Below are positions 40,859 to 49,968 of a stretch of 64,000 bases of DNA, piece by piece (within the stretch, counting starts at the first letter, position 1; each line of letters begins with the position of its first letter). This stretch comes from Prochlorococcus marinus str. MIT 1214 (GTDB lineage: Bacteria > Cyanobacteriota > Cyanobacteriia > PCC-6307 > Cyanobiaceae), in assembly GCF_027359355.1 (NCBI RefSeq), contig NZ_CP114777.1, positions 1,426,001 to 1,490,000 of the forward strand. Direction: 5' to 3'. The notes under the pieces are model-generated. The model had not been told where the DNA came from. It did not search any database and saw only the letters and a program-made list of their open reading frames with translations. The translations under genes were made by a program, and so were the position numbers.

Positions 40859-41983
40859 ATGAAACTTGTTGCATCTATTTCACAAGGTCTTGAAAAAGAG
40901 GGTGCAAAAGAGTTGATAGAACTTGGAGCTAAATCAGTTAAAGCTTCAAGGAGACATATATTATTTGAAGCTGATATGGCTTGTTTATATAGAATACATT
41001 TACGGGCTCGTTTGTCTTTTAGATTTTTAAGAGAGCTTTTCAGATTTCCTTGCCATGGTCCTCATGAACTTTATAGCGGTATTCAAACCTCAATTGATTG
41101 GGAAAATTGGCTTCAGCCTCAACAAAGTTTTCGTGTAGATGTCACTGGATTTGGAGAAGGATTATCACATACTCATTTCACTGCTTTGCAGGTGAAAAAT
41201 GCAATTATTGATTTACAAAGAGAACGTTGGGGTTTGCGTTCAAGCATTGATTTGAACAATCCTGATATTTGTTTTCATTTGCACTTGTCCAATTTTCAAG
41301 CTGTTTTGAGCGTTGATGGTAGTAACTCGAGTCTTCACAAAAGAGGATACAGGCCAGCTGTTGGAATAGCTCCAATTAAGGAAACATTAGCGGCAGGTTT
41401 AATGCGAATGACTGAGTGGGATGGAACAAAACATTTGGTAGATCCATTATGCGGTTCTGGAACTTTTTTGATTGAAGCCGTAAGTATTTTGCTTGGAATT
41501 AAACCTGGTATTGATAGAAAATTTCTGTTTATGAATTGGCCGGATTTCAATACTGCTCTTTGGGAAAAAGAATTAAAAATTGCACAGAAGATAAAACCTT
41601 TAAATAAAAAGCTACCTAAAATAATTGGATGTGAAGTTGATGAAACTATTTCTCAATTCGCTAATGATAATGTTAGAAAAGCGGGATTAGAAAATTATAT
41701 AGAAATAATTAACTGCCCTTTTCAAGAATTTCCATTACCGCCTGGATTAGGACTTTTAGTTTGTAATCCTCCTTATGGGAAAAGAATAGGAGATGAAAAT
41801 GAACTTCCTATTCTCTATAAACAATTAGGGGAATATTGCAAAACAAAAGCCTCTGGTTGGGATCTTTGGTTGCTTAATGGGAATCCAAATTTAAGTAAAT
41901 ATTTAGGTATGAAAGCGAGTCGTCGTTTTCAAGTAAATAATGGTTCAATCGATTGTCGATGGTTGAATTATAAGATTAAATAA
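40859..41983 (+). CDS. THUMP-domain class I SAM-dependent RNA methyltransferase (RlmL N-type)
   Basis: A 374-residue RNA methyltransferase of the COG0116 type. The N-terminal ferredoxin-like and THUMP region (about 1-155) contains GLEKEGAKELIELGAKSVKA; the catalytic domain has motif I DPLCGSGTFLIEAV and the catalytic N-P-P-Y in LLVCNPPYGKRIGD, which favours base N-methylation (23S rRNA m2G2445 in RlmL). It lacks the RlmK half of the gammaproteobacterial fusion. The gene is divergent from tmRNA. Confidence 0.88.
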   Translation: MKLVASISQGLEKEGAKELIELGAKSVKASRRHILFEADMACLYRIHLRARLSFRFLRELFRFPCHGPHELYSGIQTSIDWENWLQPQQSFRVDVTGFGEGLSHTHFTALQVKNAIIDLQRERWGLRSSIDLNNPDICFHLHLSNFQAVLSVDGSNSSLHKRGYRPAVGIAPIKETLAAGLMRMTEWDGTKHLVDPLCGSGTFLIEAVSILLGIKPGIDRKFLFMNWPDFNTALWEKELKIAQKIKPLNKKLPKIIGCEVDETISQFANDNVRKAGLENYIEIINCPFQEFPLPPGLGLLVCNPPYGKRIGDENELPILYKQLGEYCKTKASGWDLWLLNGNPNLSKYLGMKASRRFQVNNGSIDCRWLNYKIK

Positions 41984-41984
41984 T

Positions 41985-42371
41985 TTAATTTTTTCCTAAA
42001 ACAGCTCTTGTAGTTTTGGTAATTCCCTCCAAGGTTTCTGGAAGGTAAGGACCTTTTGCCAGATAGCCTCCAATCCTTAGACTCATCCCCGCCAATGCAA
42101 GATTTATAAATACTAAAATTAAAATTGTTGATTTGTTATCTATTTCAAGCAAGTCTCTCAGCCAATATCCAAGAATTAATTCAGAACCAAGTAAGGCAAA
42201 TAACATCAATACCCCACCAGTAGCTAAGAAAATTGCACCACTTATAAGGCGGCGCTTTTCTCTGTCCATTTCTTGCAGCGCAATGCGGACATGAAGATCC
42301 ATTACCGAACTTGCTAATGCAGTAACTCTTGCAGCAGCTCCTATGCCTTTTTTGCGTTCTGAGTTGGTCAT
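41985..42371 (-). CDS. phage-holin superfamily III-like membrane protein
   Basis: A 128-residue protein with two central membrane helices (LISGAIFLATGGVLMLFALL, STILILVFINLALAGMSLRI) flanked by charged segments. It fits the DUF1469/phage-holin-3_6 group, which in cyanobacteria is a housekeeping membrane protein, not a phage lysis gene. Its start overlaps the end of the next gene by one base, so the two are translated as a unit. Confidence 0.7.
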   Translation of the reverse strand: MTNSERKKGIGAAARVTALASSVMDLHVRIALQEMDREKRRLISGAIFLATGGVLMLFALLGSELILGYWLRDLLEIDNKSTILILVFINLALAGMSLRIGGYLAKGPYLPETLEGITKTTRAVLGKN

Positions 42372-42835
42372 TAATTCCTTCTGCCTCCACCAAGCAGTAT
42401 GCCAAATAAAACCCCAATTCCTGCAGCAATGCCAATAGCCAAGAGGGGCCTTTTTCGTACTGGCTTCTCAATTCGAGGTCTTAGAGTGCTGTTTAATTCA
42501 TCTAGAAGGTCTTCAAGCTGTTTCTCGAGAGGTTCTAAAGACTCTGCTAGACCTCTAGTTGTGTCAGTTGCAGAATGAAAAATTTCTTCTAGTTGTTCTT
42601 GCACTCCAAAACTGTTTTTTCCTGAATGCACTGATATGACATTAATTAAATCTTCGAGACTTCCTTTAGTAGCTTCTAATGTTTGTTTAGCTAAATCTGG
42701 CCAACGCTCTTGAATTTTTGGTAATAAATTATCAAACTGCTCATTGAACCACTGCTCAGGAGTATTTTCAGCAATAGCTTTTTCAGCTTCGACTGAATTT
42801 GATGATGAAGAGGGTGAGGAATTCACTGATTCCAT
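42371..42835 (-). CDS. DUF883/ElaB-like membrane-anchored protein
   Basis: A 154-residue protein: a Ser-rich acidic N terminus, a long predicted amphipathic helix (about 40-130; SLEPLEKQLEDLLDELNSTL) and one C-terminal membrane helix (LLAIGIAAGIGVLFGILLGG). That is the design of the ElaB/YqjD family, whose members link ribosomes or other proteins to the membrane. It is first in the pair with the holin-like gene, an arrangement often seen in bacteria. Confidence 0.7.
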   Translation of the reverse strand: MESVNSSPSSSSNSVEAEKAIAENTPEQWFNEQFDNLLPKIQERWPDLAKQTLEATKGSLEDLINVISVHSGKNSFGVQEQLEEIFHSATDTTRGLAESLEPLEKQLEDLLDELNSTLRPRIEKPVRKRPLLAIGIAAGIGVLFGILLGGGRRN

Positions 42836-43051
42836 AAACCTAAAGGTTTCTTAAAGAATAGAGAGATATTGCTCTAATCGAAACCCCTTAATCGAATTCA
42901 ATTTTGAAAGTTACCTCAGAAGAATTCTTTTTTGGCGTTTTAAATGTTTGAAGTCCAAAATTTCATGAGTATATTTCGTCGTCTTTGCTTACAAATATTG
43001 CTATTCGAATACTTATAGTGCTAAACGTCATTGGTATCTCCTTATAAACCC

Positions 43052-43189
43052 ATGGGCGTCGGAATTTCATCAATGGTTTTTGCTTCTAATACAATCCCTA
43101 CAGATTTTGGCCTAGTGTTAGCTGCAATAGCAGGTGCTGGAAGCCTTCTATTAATTGCTTTAAGGTTTGTACCTGAGGCTAAAAGCTAA
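43052..43189 (+). CDS. 45-residue single-helix membrane protein
   Basis: A short protein with a polar N terminus (MGVGISSMVFASNTIPTDFG) and one membrane helix (LVLAAIAGAGSLLLIALRFV), ending PEAKS. Size and shape recall the low-molecular-mass subunits of photosystem II or cytochrome b6f, but its sequence does not match any I know (PsbX, PsbM, PsbN, PetL, PetG and Ycf12 were considered). It lies just upstream of the 133-residue ORF and smc. Confidence 0.5.
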   Translation: MGVGISSMVFASNTIPTDFGLVLAAIAGAGSLLLIALRFVPEAKS

Positions 43190-43282
43190 AAAACTTATCG
43201 TTAAGCAATTCATATTTAGGAGATTTATCTCCTAAACAATTTTCTATGGAAATTTACTGTTTAGTTTTTTAATATTCTTCAA

Positions 43283-43684
43283 TTGAGTAATCTTGGTGAA
43301 AAAAAAGTTTATAGGTGGGTTTTGTTAGAACACATTGGATCACCAGATGACATAAAGGGTATCCATTTTGATTTGCTGTTAGAAGATAGAGAATTTTGCA
43401 GAACTTGGCGCTTGAGTGATATTCCCTTATTGGATGGACCTTATGTGGATAGCTTTTATAGCTCACCACATGATCTTTACTGGCTTGACATAGAAGAAAA
43501 GGTTGTTTCAGGTAATAGAGGAGTGGCAACACGAATCAAACAAGGTATTTTTTTACAATCTTCTACACCAGAACAAGGTAGTTCTATAAATTTATCGCTG
43601 ATATGGGACAAGCTTGAAGTGGATTTGGTAATAGATCAAAATGGTTGCAGAATTTTAAGCAAAAAAAGTAATTATTTCGTCTGA
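43283..43684 (+). CDS. conserved hypothetical protein, possible LigD 3'-phosphoesterase-like fold
   Basis: A 133-residue protein beginning at TTG. The block RWVLLEHIGSPDDIKGIHFD then LLLEDREFCRTWRLSDIP resembles the start of the DNA-ligase-D 3'-phosphoesterase domain (W-x-x-x-E-H, H-x-D-L-x-L-E, then a tryptophan strand). The full catalytic set cannot be confirmed by eye, so this is only a fold-level suggestion. It lies 63 bp upstream of smc on the same strand and may be co-transcribed with it. Confidence 0.5.
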   Translation: MSNLGEKKVYRWVLLEHIGSPDDIKGIHFDLLLEDREFCRTWRLSDIPLLDGPYVDSFYSSPHDLYWLDIEEKVVSGNRGVATRIKQGIFLQSSTPEQGSSINLSLIWDKLEVDLVIDQNGCRILSKKSNYFV

Positions 43685-43747
43685 GCTAGAAGGACTTGAG
43701 TTTCTCTGATATTTCGCTAACGTCATTCATATTGTGGATGCATTCTG

Positions 43748-46700
43748 TTGGTCCATATCAATCACGTAGATTTGTCTCATTTCAAGTCCTTCGGTGGATC
43801 GATGTCGATTCCATTGGAAGAAGGATTTACAGTTGTTACAGGTCCAAATGGTTCAGGTAAAAGCAATATTCTTGATGGGGTTTTGTTTTGTTTAGGTCTT
43901 GCAAATAGTCGAGGTATGAGAGCAGATAGATTACCTGACTTAGTAAATAGTGGTGTATTAAAAGCTGGTAAGTCTTCGGAAACGAAAGTAACGGTAAAAT
44001 TTGATCTTACTGATTGGGTACCTGATGAAGCTGAAGAAGGAATAGAACCTACTGAGGAGGGACCTTGGATTAAGCCTGGTCAAAAAGAATGGACAGTCTC
44101 TAGAAGATTAAAAGTGATGCCAGGGGGGTCATATTCTTCCAGTTACTGCGCAGATGGAGAGACTTGTAATTTGCAGCAATTACAAACACAATTAAGGCGT
44201 CTCAGGATTGATCCTGAAGGCAGCAATGTTGTTATGCAGGGGGATGTTACTCGAATTGTCTCTATGAGTAATAAAGATCGTAGAGGGTTAATTGATGAAC
44301 TGGCCGGTGTTGCTTTATTTGATACTCGTATTGATCAAACTCGTTCAAAATTGGATGATGTTTACGAAAGGCAAGAACGTTGTCGGATTGTTGAACAAGA
44401 ATTGACTCTTGGGAAACAGCGTTTGCAAAAAGATTGTGAGAAAGCAAGTTTATATAAAGATCTGAAAAATCAATTATTGATTGGTAGACAGCAAGAATTA
44501 GTTTTATCTTATGAAGATGCAAAAAGAAGTCTAGCAAAATTAGATATAGATTATGAAGAATTAATGAAAAAAGAAGAAATAGATTCAGAAAATTTAATTA
44601 AGAATGAAAATGATTTGAAAAAATCTTTAGAAAAATTAGATATTTTACAGAAAAATGTAAAGGACCTTGGTGAAGATCAATTGCTTGCAATTCAAGCTAA
44701 ACTAGCAGGAATTGAGTCTCAGAATAGAGAGTTAGAAAGACAGGGAATTAATCATAAAAACGAAGGTGAAAAATTACAGGAATATAGGAATAATCTGCTA
44801 CAGAAAAAGAAAGATTATCAAGCTGAATTACAAGATAGATTGAATGATATTGATCCTAAGGATTTAGAAGAAGCTGACTTAAGGTGTCAAGAAGCTGAGG
44901 CTTGGGTTGAATCTTCGAGAAGGAAGCTGTCTGATGTGGCTGGTCGTTCAGGGGCATGGATGGAGAAACATCAAAAAGCAAGAAGTGATATAAACACAAT
45001 TCGATTGAAATTAGATCCTGAAAAACTTCAAAAGCAAAATATCGAAGAAGACTTATTACAATTGAATGTTATTTTAAAAGAATTAAAGGGTGATCAAGAA
45101 GCGGATCAATCGGCGAATAAAAAAGTCCATGTAGAAATTAATAATTTGAATAAAGAATGGGATAATATTTTAGATACAATATCAATTAAAAAAGAAGAAT
45201 TTCAAGAATTAGTTTCTGAGAAAGGTATACAAGAGCGTACTAAATATAGATTAGAGAAAGAACAGGCAACGCTTCAAAATGATATAGCGCGATTAGAAAG
45301 TAGGAAAGAAATGATTTATGAAAGTCGAGGTACTAATGCTTTAACTCTTTTATTAGAATCTGGATTAGACGGAATTCACGGCACTGTTTCAAATTTAGGC
45401 GAGGTTGAAGATCGTTATAGAATTGCTCTTGAAGTTGCAGCTGGTGCGAGGCTGGGTCAAGTTGTTGTTGATAATGATAGAATTGCTGCACAGTCAATTG
45501 ATCTTTTAAAACGTAAAAGAGCTGGAAGATTGACTTTTTTACCTCTTAATAAGATTTTAAAAAATGTTCAAAATAAATCTGATGTGTTGCAGAGACCCGT
45601 TTCTACTATTCTCAATACAAATAGTGGATTAATAGGAAAGGCTATTGACTTAATTAAATTTGATTCATTATATAAATATGTTTTCTTGCATGTATTTGGG
45701 GAGACAGTTGTTTTTAATAACTTGTCATCAGCTCGTGATCAACTTGGCATTAAAAGAGCTGTTACTTTAGACGGTGAATTGTTAGAGAAAAGTGGAGCTA
45801 TGACTGGTGGAAGTTTAAGTAATAGATCTCTTGGATTGAGCTTTGGAAGAGTAAAAGATAATGATGATTGTGATCAATTAAAGAATAGATTATTAGAGGT
45901 TGGCGAGACTTTATTCAATTGTAAAAAGAAAGAAAAAGAACTAATAATTCATTTAGACAAAATTAGAACTCAGTTAAGTTCATTAGAACAAAAAAAAGCA
46001 GCCCTTGATGCCGAAAGATTAACCTCTAAAAGATCAAATTCACCTTTATTAGAACGCCAAAGTCTTCGCGCCAAAAGAATTGAAGATCTTCAAAAGTCTA
46101 AAAAGGAAAAAGTTGTTCAATTAGAATCTATTAATCTGAATATTAAACCGTTGGAAGTTCGGTTATTGGAAATTGAGAAAGAAGAAAAAACATTAGATAA
46201 CTCAAGTGACTCATCTGTTTGGATGACATTACAAAATGAACTAGAAAATGCTGATCAAAATCTTCTTGCCCTTAGGAAAAAGAGAGATGATATTTCTAAC
46301 AAGCAATCGCAAAATAAACTTGCGATTGATCGATTAAATGATCAAGAAAATTCATTAATAAGCGAAGAAAAACGTTTAAAGGATTCCATAAAATCTCTTG
46401 CTTCTGCTCATATTGCTTGGCGTGAGCAAAGCCAGTTACTTAATACTAATCGACAAGATTTGATCAATGAACAAAAAGATCTTGAAACTCGCTTTGGGGA
46501 AAAACGACGAGAAAGAGATTTTGTTGAAGCTGATGTATCTAAAAAACGTTTACATCTTCAAGAACTTAAATGGAGTCTCCAACGATTAAGAGAAGATCAA
46601 AAAAGCATGAAGGAAGAAATGCGCATGGAAAGTATTCGTTTTACTGAATTAGAGAAGAAGCTTCCGAATCCTATGCCTTTGATCTCAGATGAAATAAGAG

Positions 46701-47353
46701 ATAATGGTCTGGAGGCTTTACTTTCTAGCTTGGAAGGTTTGCAGGAGAGAATGGAAGAATTGGAACCTGTCAATATGCTTGCATTGGAGGAATTGGCTAA
46801 ATTAGATGAGAGGCTAAATGAACTTGAAAATAGACTTCAAGTTCTTACTGATGAAAGATCGGAGCTATTGCTTCGAATTGAGACTGTTTCAACTTTACGT
46901 CAAGAGGCCTTTATGGAGGCTTTTCAGGCGGTTGATGTACATTTTCGCGAAATTTTTGCGAGTCTCTCTGAGGGAGATGGACATTTGCAACTAGAAAACT
47001 CTGACCAACCTTTGGAAGGTGGGTTAACTTTGGTTGCTCATCCAAAAGGAAAGCCTGTAAGACGGCTTGCAGCTATGTCAGGTGGAGAAAAATCTTTAAC
47101 TGCTTTAAGTTTTCTTTTTGCTTTACAACGTTTTAGACCTTCCCCATTTTACGCCCTTGATGAAGTTGATAGTTTCTTGGATGGAGTAAATGTTGAAAGG
47201 TTAGCTGCGTTAATTGCTCAACAAGCTCAGCATGCCCAATTTCTTGTCGTAAGTCATAGAAGACCTATGATTGGAGCCTCAATGAGGACTATCGGAGTTA
47301 CTCAAGCACGGGGAAATCATACTCAAGTTGTTGGGTTGCCAATCGCAGCTTGA
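43748..47353 (+). CDS. smc: chromosome segregation protein SMC
   Basis: A 1201-residue SMC ATPase that compacts and helps segregate chromosomes as a dimer. The N-terminal head has Walker A GPNGSGKSNILDG at about 32-44. Long coiled coils (about 170-510 and 690-1000) flank a hinge at about 520-690 (GIHGTVSNLGEV, LEVAAGARLGQVVVDN). The C-terminal head has the ABC signature MSGGEKSLTALS at residue 1110 and Walker B FYALDEVDSFLD. Length is normal. It begins at TTG (family start VHINHVDLSHFKSF). No scpA or scpB is in the window. Confidence 0.96.
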   Translation: MVHINHVDLSHFKSFGGSMSIPLEEGFTVVTGPNGSGKSNILDGVLFCLGLANSRGMRADRLPDLVNSGVLKAGKSSETKVTVKFDLTDWVPDEAEEGIEPTEEGPWIKPGQKEWTVSRRLKVMPGGSYSSSYCADGETCNLQQLQTQLRRLRIDPEGSNVVMQGDVTRIVSMSNKDRRGLIDELAGVALFDTRIDQTRSKLDDVYERQERCRIVEQELTLGKQRLQKDCEKASLYKDLKNQLLIGRQQELVLSYEDAKRSLAKLDIDYEELMKKEEIDSENLIKNENDLKKSLEKLDILQKNVKDLGEDQLLAIQAKLAGIESQNRELERQGINHKNEGEKLQEYRNNLLQKKKDYQAELQDRLNDIDPKDLEEADLRCQEAEAWVESSRRKLSDVAGRSGAWMEKHQKARSDINTIRLKLDPEKLQKQNIEEDLLQLNVILKELKGDQEADQSANKKVHVEINNLNKEWDNILDTISIKKEEFQELVSEKGIQERTKYRLEKEQATLQNDIARLESRKEMIYESRGTNALTLLLESGLDGIHGTVSNLGEVEDRYRIALEVAAGARLGQVVVDNDRIAAQSIDLLKRKRAGRLTFLPLNKILKNVQNKSDVLQRPVSTILNTNSGLIGKAIDLIKFDSLYKYVFLHVFGETVVFNNLSSARDQLGIKRAVTLDGELLEKSGAMTGGSLSNRSLGLSFGRVKDNDDCDQLKNRLLEVGETLFNCKKKEKELIIHLDKIRTQLSSLEQKKAALDAERLTSKRSNSPLLERQSLRAKRIEDLQKSKKEKVVQLESINLNIKPLEVRLLEIEKEEKTLDNSSDSSVWMTLQNELENADQNLLALRKKRDDISNKQSQNKLAIDRLNDQENSLISEEKRLKDSIKSLASAHIAWREQSQLLNTNRQDLINEQKDLETRFGEKRRERDFVEADVSKKRLHLQELKWSLQRLREDQKSMKEEMRMESIRFTELEKKLPNPMPLISDEIRDNGLEALLSSLEGLQERMEELEPVNMLALEELAKLDERLNELENRLQVLTDERSELLLRIETVSTLRQEAFMEAFQAVDVHFREIFASLSEGDGHLQLENSDQPLEGGLTLVAHPKGKPVRRLAAMSGGEKSLTALSFLFALQRFRPSPFYALDEVDSFLDGVNVERLAALIAQQAQHAQFLVVSHRRPMIGASMRTIGVTQARGNHTQVVGLPIAA

Positions 47354-47411
47354 TTGAATTTACTAAGATGGTCCAATATGGTTCTACCAATCTCATTTCT
47401 GCATATTTGAG

Positions 47412-48455
47412 TTGACCAACACTCAAGCTCCACAAGAATCAACATCTGCTGTACCTAGTGACAGATTATGGCTTCGTTCTGAGTTGATGGGCACTCAGGT
47501 TATAACTCGTGATACTGGACGCAGGTTGGGTCTTGTAGGAGAAGTTGTTGTTGATATTGATCGCAGAGAAGTTGTTGCTTTAGGACTACGAGATAATCCT
47601 CTAACACGTTTTTTACCTGGATTGCCACGATGGCTTCCTCTTGATCAGATTCGACAAGTAGGTGATGTGATTTTGGTAGATACATTAGATTCATTGAGTG
47701 AAAACTTTGTTCCTGAGAGATTCAATAAAGTTATTAATTGCCAAGTGATTACTGAATCAGGTGATCAGTTGGGAAGAGTACTTGGATTTTCTTTTGACAT
47801 TGAAACTGGAGAACTACTTACTTTAGTTATGGGAGCATTAGGCGTTCCATTATTAGGCGAAGGGGTTTTAAGTACTTGGGAGATGCCTGTTGATGAAATT
47901 GTTAGTAGTGGTCCTGATCGAATAATTGTTTATGAAGGTGCTGAAGAGAAATTAAAACAATTAAATAGTGGTTTTCTTGAAAAGCTTGGTGTAGGTAATT
48001 CGGGATGGGAAGATAGCGAAAGAGAAAGGTATAGAGTTAATCTCGTCCCAGTTGAAAATCAATTGACCTCTGGAGAAAGTGCAAATGATGATCAAAGACT
48101 TCTAGAACAATCTCAAGAGGAGATTTTTGAAGAAGAAGAGATGGAATATGTAGAATTACAAGATTCAGAACAAGAACAATATAATCAAGAATTAAGATAC
48201 CTAGATGAATCTAATCAGTCTTCAATTTATTCAGAAACTGATGAAGATGACGTAAGTTATACTGAATCAAAATTCAATACTAGTTCTGATACTTTTCAAG
48301 CAAAAATATCCTCTCGTAATACTAAAAATAGGTCACTAATAAATAGAGATGAAGAGCCTATGGATGTTGAGCCTTTGGAAAAACCATCTATCAAAAAATC
48401 TCAGGTTCCTCTATCTAATGATAAAAAAAATTCAGATATTGAAGATCCATGGTGA
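47412..48455 (+). CDS. PRC-barrel domain protein
   Basis: A 347-residue protein. Two PRC-barrel-like domains lie at about 23-95 (LMGTQVITRDTGRRLGLVGE, LGLRDNPLTRFLP) and about 105-180 (VITESGDQLGRVLGFSFDIE). The C-terminal 170 residues are acidic, Gln/Glu/Ser-rich and probably disordered. PRC barrels bind RNA or proteins (as in RimM). It starts at TTG, 58 bp after smc on the same strand, so they may form one operon; it converges on the LpxB-like gene with adjacent stops. Confidence 0.8.
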   Translation: MTNTQAPQESTSAVPSDRLWLRSELMGTQVITRDTGRRLGLVGEVVVDIDRREVVALGLRDNPLTRFLPGLPRWLPLDQIRQVGDVILVDTLDSLSENFVPERFNKVINCQVITESGDQLGRVLGFSFDIETGELLTLVMGALGVPLLGEGVLSTWEMPVDEIVSSGPDRIIVYEGAEEKLKQLNSGFLEKLGVGNSGWEDSERERYRVNLVPVENQLTSGESANDDQRLLEQSQEEIFEEEEMEYVELQDSEQEQYNQELRYLDESNQSSIYSETDEDDVSYTESKFNTSSDTFQAKISSRNTKNRSLINRDEEPMDVEPLEKPSIKKSQVPLSNDKKNSDIEDPW

Positions 48456-49733
48456 TTAACTTAAAAGTTTTTTCTCTTTTAGAAGATTAATAATTTCTTG
48501 ACAAAATTTCTTTGTTGCTCCTTTAAGACCTCTAAGTGCTTGAAGATCTTCTTTTTGGCCAGAAAGCCTTTCAGGTGAATTTAACCAATCAACTGTTTCT
48601 TCAGCTATTTGGGTTGTGCTTATGTGTCCGATTCTTTCAGGTACAATCATTCTTTTTGCCGATATATTTGGCCAAGCCAGAAATCCTCTTTTTCTCAGTT
48701 TTACAAAGCTAATGAATAAACCTAGGCATCGTTTTAAAATTGGTAATCTAGCTATTAAACCTACAATCCCATCCCATGCTTCCATAACTAGAATGTGTTG
48801 TGTAGGTACGACAACTATCATCGGAATATTTAATGAGCCCAGCTCAGCAGTATTGGCCCCTACTGTTGTTAAAGCTATATCACACTGACTGAGATCACTA
48901 TATGCTGGATGCTTTTCTTGCACTAAAATCACTGTCGAATTATTGGTGATTAATATTCCTCTTGCTTCTTTATTTTTGGCTTTAGAAATTGATTTTATTC
49001 CAGATTTATATTGTTTGGTAATTATATTTTTTTTGCTACCATAATATTTGATTTCATCGATATTTGTGGTGGGAGCAATAGGTATTAGAAACTTACAATC
49101 TGGCATAGATTTTGATATTTTATCAGCTACATCAAGAAAAAAAGGTATTCCAATTTTTAGTTTGGCGCTTTTTGAACCTGGCATAAGAGCAATCCACTTT
49201 CCAGGAGGCAGTGGATCATCAATTTTTGCAGTTTCTGTTAAGTCAGCTGTCAGGTCTCCTATTACTGAGCAACGATTTTGAATTCGTCTTGGCAGTTTCT
49301 CAACGATACTTTCCGACATTGTGACAATACGATTATTCCAAAACGGCCATCTTGCGATCCATTCTGCATATGTCATATTTAAATATCCCAATCTTGCTGA
49401 AAGCAGAACGCTCCAAAATTGATCTCCTCCTAAAAAAATTACTAATCCTTTGGATGGCCATGAACCAAATTTTTTAGGCTTTATAAGAAGTTTCCAGAAA
49501 TTTTTTGCTTTTATTATATTTTCAAATTGCAACCATTTTTTGGCAACGAGATTTTCATTGCCAGTTGCGTTCGGGCATGGAACCAAAACAAGATTTAAGG
49601 ATATTGAAGATGCCTTTGCTTTAGGTCTTAGCGCAATTTGTTTATGCAGCTCTTGAGCCAGTGGCTTAACCCAAGTAGCTAGTTCACCTGGTCCATTTGA
49701 GACAAAGATAATTGCTACAGGATCATTACTCAT
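48456..49733 (-). CDS. LpxB-like glycosyltransferase family protein
   Basis: A 425-residue GT-B protein related to lipid-A-disaccharide synthase (family 19), of the cyanobacterial type that is longer than and distant from true LpxB. Seen: IIFVSNGPGELATWVKPLAQ at the N terminus, IFLGGDQFWSVLLSARLGYL, IALMPGSKSAKLKIGIPFFL (LPGSR-like) and LTTVGANTAELGSLNIPMIV. Prochlorococcus carries unusual or reduced lipid A pathways, so a related lipid or sugar transfer in the envelope is possible. It is transcribed from near the tRNA-Leu. Confidence 0.72.
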   Translation of the reverse strand: MSNDPVAIIFVSNGPGELATWVKPLAQELHKQIALRPKAKASSISLNLVLVPCPNATGNENLVAKKWLQFENIIKAKNFWKLLIKPKKFGSWPSKGLVIFLGGDQFWSVLLSARLGYLNMTYAEWIARWPFWNNRIVTMSESIVEKLPRRIQNRCSVIGDLTADLTETAKIDDPLPPGKWIALMPGSKSAKLKIGIPFFLDVADKISKSMPDCKFLIPIAPTTNIDEIKYYGSKKNIITKQYKSGIKSISKAKNKEARGILITNNSTVILVQEKHPAYSDLSQCDIALTTVGANTAELGSLNIPMIVVVPTQHILVMEAWDGIVGLIARLPILKRCLGLFISFVKLRKRGFLAWPNISAKRMIVPERIGHISTTQIAEETVDWLNSPERLSGQKEDLQALRGLKGATKKFCQEIINLLKEKKLLS

Positions 49734-49760
49734 TTATTGATGAGCATTAGTTTTGAAAAA

Positions 49761-49842
49761 TGCGGATGGCGAGACTTGAACTCGCAAGGCCGAAGCCACA
49801 TGTTCCTTAGACATGCGCGTATACCAATTCCGCCACATCCGC
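49761..49842 (-). tRNA. tRNA-Leu, anticodon read as AAG
   Basis: An 82-nt class II tRNA on the minus strand. Acceptor GCGGATG pairs fully with CATCCGC and is followed by discriminator A; CCA is not encoded. The D arm is GCGG/CGC. The anticodon stem CATGT/ACATG closes a 7-base loop CTAAGGA, which puts AAG in positions 34-36. The variable arm GGC-TTCG-GCC and T arm GCGAG-TTCAAGT-CTCGC follow. The long variable arm supports Leu. It lies 27 bp upstream of the LpxB-like gene on the same strand. Confidence 0.93.
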
Positions 49843-49968
49843 AAGGTAACTCAGTTAAACACCAAGTAACCATGATCATAATGCTAAACCTATTAAGCTT
49901 CTACTTAATGCGTTTCTGTGTTGGGCACTAATACTGATACGATCCGCCAGAGGACTAAATAAATTTGA

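Noticed and set aside
41985-42371. Holin-like gene as a sign of prophage
   Set aside because: The family is a housekeeping membrane protein in cyanobacteria and here is paired with a DUF883-like gene amid core genes; no phage structural genes are near.
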